A stretch of DNA of 6,686 bases from Bacteroidales bacterium (GCA_019416425.1 DXXK01000081.1:1-6686), one strand, 5' to 3'. Shown: positions 1 through 6,498, counted from the first letter of the stretch. The notes: generated by a model not told the origin, from the sequence alone. Translations and numbers: made by a program.

Positions 1-2318
1 TCCTGAGCCTCCATCAGCTTGCGGACCTCGTCGGGGGTCAGGGCCTTCGGGTCGGTGCCCTTGGGAATCTTGTAGTTCGTGGCCTTGCGGTCGCCGGGTT
101 TCTTGAAAGCGATGTACGGTCCGAAACGGCCGTTCAGGACCTCTACGCCGGGAAGATCGTCGAACGTCTTGATCAGCTTGTTGGCCTCCTGCTCGCGCTT
201 GGCCTGGATCAACGCAATGGCCTCGTCGAGAGTGATGGTATGAGGCGACATCTCCTTGGGAATGGAGACGAACATCTTCTCATGATGGATATATGGCCCG
301 AAACGGCCGATGGCCGCACTTACCGGCTTGCCCTCGAACTCGCCCAAGGCACGCGGCAGGTCGAACAGCTTCAGCGCCTCCTCAAGAGTGATGGTGCTAA
401 GGCTCTGGCCCTCGCGCAGACTTGCGAAACGAGGCTTCTCCTCGTCGGTGGCCTCACCGATCTGGATGACCGGGCCGAAGCGGCCCACCTTGGCCGATAC
501 ACGCTTGCCGCTGGCCGGATCAACGCCCAGGATGCGCTCGCCGACCTTCGTCTCGCTGCGCATGGTGTTGACCTTCTCGATCAACGGATGGAACGAACCG
601 TAGAACTCGCCGATCTCCTCCTGCCAGGGCAGCTTGCCCTCGGCGATGTCGTCGAACTTTTCCTCCACGCGGGCCGTGAAGTTATAGTCCATGATGTCCG
701 GGAAATACTCCTCCAGGAAATCGTTCACAATCATACCCACATCGGTGGGCATCAGCTTGCCCTTGCTGGAACCGGTGTTCTCCGTCAGCACCTGGTCGGA
801 AATCCTGCCGTTCTGCAGCGTCAGCTTGTGGTACTGACGCGGAGTGCCCTCGCTGTCGCCGTGCTCCACGTATCCGCGGGCCTGAATTGTCGAGACAGTC
901 GAGGCATAGGTGGAAGGACGACCTATGTCCAGATCCTCCATCTTCTTGACCAGCGTCGGTTCGGTATATCGCGGCGGAGCCTGGGTGAAACGCTCGGTGG
1001 CCGTGATGGCCTTCGCGTCGAGACCGTCGCCGACAGCCATGGCCGGCAGCAGCGTCTCCTTGCCCGTTCCCTCCTCGGGAGCGGCATCATCGTTGGCCTC
1101 GATACCGTAGGCACGCATGAAACCCTCGAACTTCACGGTCTCGCCCTCGGCGCGGAAGGGTACGGAGCCCTGCGACGGAGTGTCGGCGAAGTCGATGTCC
1201 ACATTGGTCTTCTCCAGTACGGCATCGCTCATCTGCGAGGCCACAGCGCGCTTCCAGATCAGGTCGTAGAGCTTCTGCTCCTGCGGAGTGCCGGATATTG
1301 TGCGGTTGCTGACGTAGGTGGGACGGATGGCCTCGTGAGCCTCCTGGGCACCCTTGGCGTTGGTATGGTAGCGGCGCGTCTTCTGGTACGAAGGGCCGTA
1401 ATCCTCGGTGATGGCCTTGGCGATGTCGGTGATGGCCAGCTCGGACAGGTTGGTGGAGTCGGTACGCATGTAGGTGATCTGTCCCTCCTCGTAGAGCTTC
1501 TGAGCCACGCGCATGGTGGTGCTTACGGAGAATCCCAGACGGCGTCCGGCCTCCTGCTGAAGCGTGGAAGTGGTGAATGGGGGCTGAGGCTTACGGGTGA
1601 TGGGTTTCACCGCGATGCCGGAAACGCGGAACTTACGGTCCACGCACCGCTGCAGGAAGGCGTAGGCCTCGGCGTCGGTCTTGAACCGGCTGGTACCCTC
1701 GGCCTTTACGGTGTCGCCGCCGACGGTCCGGAACAAAGCGTTGATGCGGAAGAAGGCCTCCGGCTCGAAGGCCTGTATCTCCTTCTCACGCTCGCAGACC
1801 AGCCGGGTGGTGACACTCTGCACGCGGCCGGCCGACAGGGCCGGCTTGATCTTCTTCCACAGTACGGGGCTCAGCTCGAAGCCGACGATGCGGTCCAGCA
1901 CGCGTCGAGCCTGCTGGGCGTTGACACGGTCGATGTCGATGTCGCGCGGATTCTCCAGCGCATGCAGGATGGCCGGCTTGGTGATCTCATGGAACACGAT
2001 ACGCTTCGAATCCCGGGGATTCAGACCCAGGACCTCGTACAGATGCCATGCTATGGCCTCTCCCTCGCGGTCCTCATCACTTGCCAGATACACCATCGAG
2101 GCGTCCTTGGTCGCAGCCTTCAGCTGGCGTACCAGTTCCTTCTTGTCGTCCGGTATCTCGTAGATGGGTGCGAAGCCGTCTTCGACATCGAGGCTCATGC
2201 CCCGCTTCTGCAAGTCGCGTATGTGGCCCTTGCTCGACATTACCTTGAAGTCCGAACCAAGGAATCTGCCGATGGTCTCCGCCTTGTGAGGCGACTCTAC
2301 GATCATTAGTTTCTTCAT
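1..2318 (-). CDS. topA: DNA topoisomerase I (type IA), C-terminus cut by window edge
   Basis: This enzyme relaxes negatively supercoiled DNA in the cytoplasm by single-strand passage through a 5'-phosphotyrosine link. The minus strand reads open from ATG at 2318 (MKKLMIVESPHKAET) through 772 codons to the window edge, so a few C-terminal residues are missing. The TOPRIM domain is at about residues 1-115, with Glu8 in IVESP and the acidic cluster SDEDREGE (Asp81, Asp83, Glu85). SAGRVQSV lies at 162-169, the active-site tyrosine is Tyr283 in ITYMRTDS, and EAHEAIRPT surrounds His328. The C-terminus has no CxxC zinc fingers; instead GRFGP-type repeats begin at residues 612, 671 and 730, typical of many Bacteroidota TopA proteins. 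The start is chosen because the motif-bearing N-terminus begins there. It is divergent from the DUF1573 genes. The identification is secure; only the C-terminal end is unseen. Confidence 0.97.
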   Translation of the reverse strand, partial: MKKLMIVESPHKAETIGRFLGSDFKVMSSKGHIRDLQKRGMSLDVEDGFAPIYEIPDDKKELVRQLKAATKDASMVYLASDEDREGEAIAWHLYEVLGLNPRDSKRIVFHEITKPAILHALENPRDIDIDRVNAQQARRVLDRIVGFELSPVLWKKIKPALSAGRVQSVTTRLVCEREKEIQAFEPEAFFRINALFRTVGGDTVKAEGTSRFKTDAEAYAFLQRCVDRKFRVSGIAVKPITRKPQPPFTTSTLQQEAGRRLGFSVSTTMRVAQKLYEEGQITYMRTDSTNLSELAITDIAKAITEDYGPSYQKTRRYHTNAKGAQEAHEAIRPTYVSNRTISGTPQEQKLYDLIWKRAVASQMSDAVLEKTNVDIDFADTPSQGSVPFRAEGETVKFEGFMRAYGIEANDDAAPEEGTGKETLLPAMAVGDGLDAKAITATERFTQAPPRYTEPTLVKKMEDLDIGRPSTYASTVSTIQARGYVEHGDSEGTPRQYHKLTLQNGRISDQVLTENTGSSKGKLMPTDVGMIVNDFLEEYFPDIMDYNFTARVEEKFDDIAEGKLPWQEEIGEFYGSFHPLIEKVNTMRSETKVGERILGVDPASGKRVSAKVGRFGPVIQIGEATDEEKPRFASLREGQSLSTITLEEALKLFDLPRALGEFEGKPVSAAIGRFGPYIHHEKMFVSIPKEMSPHTITLDEAIALIQAKREQEANKLIKTFDDLPGVEVLNGRFGPYIAFKKPGDRKATNYKIPKGTDPKALTPDEVRKLMEAQ

Positions 2319-2375
2319 CTCTATCTTCCGCGTCGTGTAAACCTGTGGAGTTTTTTCTTATCTAACAAAAAGGGA

Positions 2376-2397
2376 TTGTAAATGTTTTTCATTACAA
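2376..2397 (-). promoter_or_regulatory. Hairpin in the topA leader (distal to promoter)
   Basis: TTGTAA at 2376-2381 pairs with TTACAA at 2392-2397, followed by a one-base bulge (A2382), a further TG/CA pairing and a five-T loop (2385-2389 on the plus strand). It lies inside the predicted topA 5' leader of about 130 nt. It could be a leader structure or a DNA-binding palindrome. The AT-rich context makes chance occurrence plausible. Confidence 0.35.
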
Positions 2398-2405
2398 ATA
2401 AGGCT

Positions 2406-2423
2406 AAATTCCGGGTGGAATTT
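2406..2423 (-). promoter_or_regulatory. Perfect 7-bp hairpin with 4-nt loop in the topA leader
   Basis: AAATTCC (2406-2412) and GGAATTT (2417-2423) are perfect reverse complements separated by GGGT. The palindrome lies about 35 bp downstream of the minus-strand -7 box and about 90 bp before the topA start. It could be an operator or a structured leader element; the sequence does not decide between them. Confidence 0.4.
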
Positions 2424-2457
2424 TCATATATAATGAGTATCCCTTTTCAAATCGGGG

Positions 2458-2488
2458 GCAAAGTTAACAAAAAAAATTGTATTTTTGC
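2458..2488. promoter_or_regulatory. Mirror-image divergent promoter, Bacteroidota -7 boxes on both strands
   Basis: The plus strand has TATTTTTG at 2480-2487, an exact fit to the Bacteroidota -7 consensus TAnnTTTG, about 27 bp before the ATG at 2515. The minus strand has TAACTTTG (plus positions 2466-2459), also an exact fit, facing topA. With the flanking GC pair the two form an inverted repeat, GCAAAGTTA - 13 bp - TATTTTTGC, whose arms differ only at the two free 'nn' positions. No TTTG -33 box is seen at the usual distance; on each side that place is taken by the opposing element. Predicted starts are near 2494 (plus) and 2452 (minus). The box matches are seen directly; promoter activity is inferred. 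Confidence 0.7.
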
Positions 2489-2514
2489 ATTCAGAATAAC
2501 GAAAGAATAGGAAA

Positions 2515-2913
2515 ATGAAGAAGACCGTATCAGTGATATTGATGGTTATCTGCCTGATAGCCACGACGATTCCGGCGATGGCGAAAAAACAGCGGGCGGA
2601 GATAAGTTTCAAGGAGACCACCTACGACTTCGGAGTGATACCGGAGAAGAAGGGAGTGGTGAGCCATGAGTTCGTCTTCACCAACACCGGCGACAAGCCG
2701 CTGGTGATCCAGACGGCCACGGCCGAGTGCGGCTGCACCACTCCGGAGTATCCCGAGGCGCCGATTGCCCCCGGCAAGAGCGGCAAGATCAAGATCTCCT
2801 ACAATCCGCTGGGACGTCCAGGCGGCTTCACCAAGAAGGTGACCATCCGCAGCAACGGCAAGCAGAAGAAGACCTTCCTCTACGTCAAGGGGGTCGTGAA
2901 CCCAAATAAGTAA
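2515..2913 (+). CDS. Small secreted DUF1573-domain protein
   Basis: This 132-residue protein has a Sec signal peptide: basic MKK, a hydrophobic core to about residue 20 and a predicted signal peptidase I site after Ala-Met-Ala at 21-23. No lipobox cysteine follows, so it should be periplasmic or exported. The rest is one DUF1573 domain, an immunoglobulin-like fold of the ASH type. Its hallmarks are TYDFGVI (36-42), the beta-strand FVFTNTG (53-59), the cysteine motif AECGCTTP (70-77, Cys72 and Cys74), the turn IAPGKSGKI (84-92) and YNPLGRPG (96-103). The domain is abundant in Bacteroidota and has no agreed function. The ATG at 2515 is favoured by the signal peptide and a -7 box 27 bp upstream. 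It is the first gene of the rightward group and a paralogue of the next gene, 6 bp away and in the same frame. Confidence 0.93.
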   Translation: MKKTVSVILMVICLIATTIPAMAKKQRAEISFKETTYDFGVIPEKKGVVSHEFVFTNTGDKPLVIQTATAECGCTTPEYPEAPIAPGKSGKIKISYNPLGRPGGFTKKVTIRSNGKQKKTFLYVKGVVNPNK

Positions 2914-2919
2914 CGGGCC

Positions 2920-3990
2920 ATGAAGGTACTTGCTACATTGACGGCGGGAGTACTGACGCTGGCCACGACGTCGACGGCCGAGGTGGTATGGCTTGAGACC
3001 AGCTATGATTTCGGACTGATGAAGGAGCAGGCGGGCCCGAAGCAGGGCTACGCCCGCTTTGTGAACCATGGGCCGGAGTCGGTCACGGTGACCGAGGCGC
3101 GGCCCACGTGCGGCTGCACGGACGCCTCGTATCCCGAGGATCCTGTGGCGCCTGGCGACACGGCTGTGATACGCTTCACTTATGACCCCACGGGACGGCC
3201 CGGACGGTTCGACAAGAGCATCAAGGTGCGCTTCGACGACGGCCACCGCGTGGCCATCAGGATCCGCGGCAACGTCCTGGGCACCCCCGAGTCGCTGGCG
3301 CAGCTCTATCCTGTCGATGCCGGCGCGCTACGCCTGTCGGACGGCAAGGTACTGGCCGGCGCCATGAACGCGGGCAAGACCCCGAGCATGTTCGTCAACG
3401 CGTACAACACGCTGAACGACAGCGTTACAGTGTCGGCGCACAGCGGCGAGAAGACGATGAAACTGAAGCTTTCCGAGACCCGCTTAGGTCCCGGCGACGT
3501 GACTACGCTGGCCATGTACTTCGATACGCGGGCGTACGGCAAGGCAGGCCCCGTATCCTTCCCCGTCACCATAGTGGCGGATCCCGATGGAGAGAACAGC
3601 CAGAGCTATGACATCGAGTTCGTAGGCCAGGTGATACCCGTGCGCAGGACGTTAGGCGCCAAGGAGCTGGCCAAGGCTCCGGTATGCGATTCCGTTCTGC
3701 CGGTGGTGGATCTTGGAACGGTGACCCGTGAGCCACGCCGGGTGGAGCTGGACATCCTGAACAGCGGCAAGTCGACGCTGGAGATTCAGAATGTCTGGTG
3801 CGACAGCCCGGCGGTGAAGGTCGACGGTTTCCCCGCGCAGGTCAAGAAGGATAAGACCGGCCGCATCACCGTTACGTTCACTCCGTCGGAGGCGGTGCGC
3901 TCGCCGTTCCGCATCGCGGTGAAGGTCGCTTCCAACGACCCGGTGAACCCGCTGATGGAGATTAACCTGACCGGAACGATAGGACAATAG
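2920..3990 (+). CDS. Secreted DUF1573 paralogue with three Ig-like domains
   Basis: This 356-residue protein has a signal peptide with predicted cleavage after Ser-Thr-Ala at 18-20. Domain 1 (about 22-115) is a DUF1573 domain very like the upstream gene: SYDFGLM, RPTCGCTD with Cys64 and Cys66, VAPGDTAVI and YDPTGRPG. Domain 2 (about 136-240) looks like a diverged beta-sandwich, with strands such as DSVTVSA and GPVSFPVTIVAD. Domain 3 (about 260-356) restarts the pattern with VVDLGTV and LDILNSG, but the CGCT motif is reduced to one cysteine in VWCDSP (Cys294); the only other cysteine is Cys256. It is probably a periplasmic or surface scaffold or binding protein. No catalytic motif is visible and the function is unknown. 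The 6-bp gap to the upstream gene suggests co-transcription, and the similarity suggests tandem duplication with domain gain. Confidence 0.9.
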   Translation: MKVLATLTAGVLTLATTSTAEVVWLETSYDFGLMKEQAGPKQGYARFVNHGPESVTVTEARPTCGCTDASYPEDPVAPGDTAVIRFTYDPTGRPGRFDKSIKVRFDDGHRVAIRIRGNVLGTPESLAQLYPVDAGALRLSDGKVLAGAMNAGKTPSMFVNAYNTLNDSVTVSAHSGEKTMKLKLSETRLGPGDVTTLAMYFDTRAYGKAGPVSFPVTIVADPDGENSQSYDIEFVGQVIPVRRTLGAKELAKAPVCDSVLPVVDLGTVTREPRRVELDILNSGKSTLEIQNVWCDSPAVKVDGFPAQVKKDKTGRITVTFTPSEAVRSPFRIAVKVASNDPVNPLMEINLTGTIGQ

Positions 3991-3999
3991 CCTGTCAAG

Positions 4000-4023
4000 A
4001 TGGAATTTTACAACAGAAATTAA
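4000..4023 (+). other. Seven-codon ORF just upstream of meaB
   Basis: An ATG at 4000 opens MEFYNRN and stops at TAA 4021-4023, 16 bp before the meaB start. It might act as a leader peptide or ribosome landing site for coupling, but an ORF this short easily arises by chance. No Shine-Dalgarno or conserved motif supports it. Confidence 0.1.
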
Positions 4024-4039
4024 GACAACTTGAATTACC

Positions 4040-5146
4040 ATGGAACATCCCGAGAACAATCCCGATTACCGCGGTCTGCAGGTCAACAGCGGTGTATCGT
4101 CCCAACCCACCGTGAATCCATACCGTCGGCCGCATTCGCGCCGTCGGCCTCAGCTTACGGCTGGCGAGTACGTTGAAGGCATACTTAAAGGCAACGTCAG
4201 CGTGCTGGGACAGGCTGTGACGCTGGTGGAGAGCACGGCCGACGCCCATCAAGTGCTGGCGCAGGAGGTGATTGAGAAATGTCTGCCGTACACCGGCAAT
4301 TCCAAGCGCATCGGCATTACAGGCGTACCTGGCGCCGGCAAGTCCACCAGCATTGACGTGTTCGGCCTTCATGTTCTGAAGCAGGGAGGCAAGCTGGCTG
4401 TGCTGGCCATCGACCCGAGCTCGGAGCGTACCAAGGGAAGCATCCTGGGTGACAAGACCCGTATGGAGAAGCTGTCGCAGCAGCCCAACGCCTTCATACG
4501 TCCCAGTCCGTCGGCCGGCTCGCTGGGCGGTGTGGCTCGCAAGACGCGCGAGACCATCATGCTGTGTGAGGCGGCGGGCTACAACAACATCTTCGTGGAG
4601 ACCGTAGGAGTGGGCCAGAGCGAGACCGCCGTGCATTCGATGGTGGACTTCTTCCTGCTGATACAGCTGGCGGGTACGGGCGACGAACTGCAGGGCATAA
4701 AGCGCGGCATCATGGAGATGGCGGACGGCATAGTGATCAACAAGGCCGACGGCGACAACGTGGACCGTGCCAATCTGGCGGCGGCGCAGTTCCGCAACGC
4801 GTTGCATCTGTTCCCGCCCACACCTTCCAAGTGGGTGCCGGAGGTGCTGTGCTATTCCGGTTATTATGAGCTGAACATCGACAAGGTCTGGGATATGATC
4901 GACCGCTACTTCGAGTATGTGAAACGTACGGGTTATTTCCAGCGCAAACGCAACGAGCAAGCCAAATACTGGATGCTGGAGACAATCAATGAGCGGCTTC
5001 GCCATGACTTCTACAGCGTGCCGGAGATCCGTGTGTTGCTGGAGCAGAAGGAACTGCGTGTGCTGAACAACGAGCAGAGCTCGTTCACGGCTGCACAGGA
5101 TGTTCTGGACCGTTACTACAGCATCCTGCGCAAGGAGGAGTGTTGA
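4040..5146 (+). CDS. meaB: Methylmalonyl-CoA mutase-associated GTPase MeaB/ArgK
   Basis: This 368-residue cytoplasmic protein belongs to the G3E family of P-loop GTPases. Family members protect and reactivate adenosylcobalamin-dependent methylmalonyl-CoA mutase, gating cofactor loading with GTP hydrolysis. Visible motifs are Walker A GVPGAGKST (95-103), AIDPSS (123-128), ERTKGSILGDKTRM (129-142), PSAGSLGGVARKT (157-169), the switch and Walker B region FVETVGVGQSE (185-195) and the guanine-specificity motif NKAD (234-237). A helical N-terminal arm with a basic patch (29-36) and a C-terminal dimerisation arm (about 290-368) complete the normal family length. The older name ArgK, for an arginine-transport kinase, is a historical misassignment. 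The mutase genes are not in the window. It starts 49 bp after the DUF1573 gene with no recognisable promoter between them, so read-through transcription is likely. Confidence 0.95.
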   Translation: MEHPENNPDYRGLQVNSGVSSQPTVNPYRRPHSRRRPQLTAGEYVEGILKGNVSVLGQAVTLVESTADAHQVLAQEVIEKCLPYTGNSKRIGITGVPGAGKSTSIDVFGLHVLKQGGKLAVLAIDPSSERTKGSILGDKTRMEKLSQQPNAFIRPSPSAGSLGGVARKTRETIMLCEAAGYNNIFVETVGVGQSETAVHSMVDFFLLIQLAGTGDELQGIKRGIMEMADGIVINKADGDNVDRANLAAAQFRNALHLFPPTPSKWVPEVLCYSGYYELNIDKVWDMIDRYFEYVKRTGYFQRKRNEQAKYWMLETINERLRHDFYSVPEIRVLLEQKELRVLNNEQSSFTAAQDVLDRYYSILRKEEC

Positions 5147-5163
5147 GAATCAATTCAACACTG

Positions 5164-5179
5164 TACGATATTACGATAT
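5164..5179 (+). repeat. Perfect 2 x 8-bp tandem repeat overlapping the hydrolase start codon
   Basis: TACGATAT occurs twice back to back (5164-5171 and 5172-5179); the last two bases of the second copy are the first two of the ATG at 5178. Two copies are enough for occasional slippage, which would change the leader length but not the reading frame. Confidence 0.6.
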
Positions 5180-6437
5180 GAAGAGAATATTTGGGGTGCT
5201 GGCCGCATTGATGCTGACTGTGCCGTGGCTGTCGGCGTTGGCTCAGGTTCTCCCTGCGGGTGCGGAGACCGACGGCGCCACCTTCGTGCCGAAATACAAG
5301 AACCCTACGCCGGGGCAGATTACGGTCATGATGACTGCCGCGACGACCTTGAACGATAAGTTTGTGTTGACCGACGAATGGTATGCCGGTCTGGAGGATC
5401 TGGGAGTCAATATGATTTCCGGCCTGTATGATAACCAGAAGGCCCAGGCTCCGAAAGTATTCGAACTGGCGGAACGGCATAACCTGAAGGTCCTTTACCG
5501 ATTTGTCTCTGCCACGACCCCGGAACAGGTCATGGCGGATGTGTGTCGATGGCGTGACTGCAGGTCATTGGGTGGCTACATGCTTCGTGACGAGCCGAAT
5601 GCCCTTGACTTTCCTGCGTTGAGCCGGATGCGTGACGCCGTTTTCACGATGGATACCACCAGGATGGTCTTTGTGAATCTGTTGCCTATTGTGCCTCCTC
5701 GGATATGCAAGGCTGATTCCTATCGTGATTACGTGGAGAAATCTGTCTGTGAACTGAGGACTGGTTTGTTGTCGTACGACCATTATCCTGTGGTGCTGAG
5801 GGACGGTAAGGTGTCGGTCAAGAAGGATTTTTACGAGAATCTGGAGATTATATCGTCGGCTGCCCGGCAGGCAGGTTGGCCTTTCTGGGCTTTCTCGTTG
5901 GTTTTCGGCCATTATGATTATCCTGTGCCTGTGGAATCGGATATCCGTTTCGAAGTGTTTAATGCTTTGGCCTACGGTGCCCAGGGAATTGATTACTGGC
6001 TCTACGGGTTTTGGAACCGGGAGGATTTCAAGCCAACGATTGCGCCTATCGACACAACCGGCCGGCGTACCAGTGTCTGGTATGACATCCAGCGTGTCAA
6101 CCGTGAGATCAAGGGGTTGACTCCTGTTTTCTTAGGGTGTGAGGTTGTCGGCAAGGGTCATGTGGGCGTTGTGCCCCAGGGTGCCGAGACTTTGGAGACA
6201 ATGCCTGGGCCGTTGAAGTCCATCCGTTGCGGTCGGCAGGGTGTGCTCGTGTCGCAGATCCGAAACGAGGATCGTAATTACATCGTGATCGTGAACCACG
6301 AGCCGCGTCAGTCGCAGAAGGTGAAGTTAAGGTTCGACGGCACAATGGATCAGGTCTTTGCCGACGGCAGGACGGTTAGGCGAAAGTCCGGTACATTTCG
6401 TCTCGCCGCGGGGGGATACCTGATATTCCGGTACTAA
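5178..6437 (+). CDS. Secreted putative TIM-barrel glycoside hydrolase (uncharacterised)
   Basis: This 419-residue protein starts at ATG 5178, chosen because it opens a clear signal peptide (MKRIFGVLAALML, cleavage predicted after Ala-Leu-Ala at 20-22). The ATG at 5100 in the same frame would overlap meaB and bury the signal. The mature part reads like a clan GH-A beta/alpha barrel. LRDEPN (136-141) resembles the strand-4 'NEP' acid/base motif, with Glu139 as candidate. SYDHYP (199-204), FWAFSLVFGHYDYP (about 236-249) and the segment ALAYGAQGIDYW (263-274) recall GH42-like Bacteroidota proteins. A small C-terminal beta domain (about 345-419) contains IVIVNHEP and ends GGYLIFRY. The nucleophile is not identifiable by eye, so activity and substrate are unknown. 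No lipobox is present, so it is likely periplasmic. It lies 31 bp after meaB, and its codon use is looser than its neighbours'. Confidence 0.85.
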   Translation: MKRIFGVLAALMLTVPWLSALAQVLPAGAETDGATFVPKYKNPTPGQITVMMTAATTLNDKFVLTDEWYAGLEDLGVNMISGLYDNQKAQAPKVFELAERHNLKVLYRFVSATTPEQVMADVCRWRDCRSLGGYMLRDEPNALDFPALSRMRDAVFTMDTTRMVFVNLLPIVPPRICKADSYRDYVEKSVCELRTGLLSYDHYPVVLRDGKVSVKKDFYENLEIISSAARQAGWPFWAFSLVFGHYDYPVPVESDIRFEVFNALAYGAQGIDYWLYGFWNREDFKPTIAPIDTTGRRTSVWYDIQRVNREIKGLTPVFLGCEVVGKGHVGVVPQGAETLETMPGPLKSIRCGRQGVLVSQIRNEDRNYIVIVNHEPRQSQKVKLRFDGTMDQVFADGRTVRRKSGTFRLAAGGYLIFRY

Positions 6438-6447
6438 TTGGCGGGTG

Positions 6448-6498
6448 TTGCTGACTCAAATATGTTGCAAATCAGCAAAATGTATCAAAGTGCAACAT
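6448..6498 (+). terminator. Interlocking hairpins (possible H-type pseudoknot) after the hydrolase gene
   Basis: Stem A pairs TTGCTGA (6448-6454) with TCAGCAA (6472-6478). Stem B pairs ATGTTGCA (6462-6469) with TGCAACAT (6491-6498). The 5' arm of B sits in the loop of A, so the stems either exclude each other or form an H-type pseudoknot (linkers of 7, 2 and 12 nt). Stem B is followed by TTTATT, so it could serve as a weak intrinsic terminator 24 bp after the stop codon. The pairings are seen; the function is inferred. Confidence 0.45.

Noticed and set aside
240..2309. 689-residue plus-strand ORF as a protein-coding gene
   Set aside because: It lies wholly antisense to topA in the same codon phase; the minus strand carries all TopA motifs, while the plus product shows no recognisable domain and is low-complexity (Leu, Gly, His and Arg rich).
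2509..2512. AGGA as a Shine-Dalgarno site for the first DUF1573 gene
   Set aside because: It is only 2 bp from the ATG, too close to work as a normal site, and Bacteroidota rarely rely on such sites.
2530..3246. 238-residue minus-strand ORF spanning both DUF1573 genes
   Set aside because: It is a same-phase shadow of two clear signal-peptide genes and crosses their junction; no domain is visible.
3995..5005. 336-residue minus-strand ORF
   Set aside because: It is the same-phase antisense of meaB, whose GTPase motifs are intact on the plus strand.
5100..5177. Upstream ATG at 5100 as the start of the hydrolase gene
   Set aside because: It overlaps the meaB 3' end by 47 bp and adds 26 polar residues ahead of a textbook signal peptide that begins at 5178.
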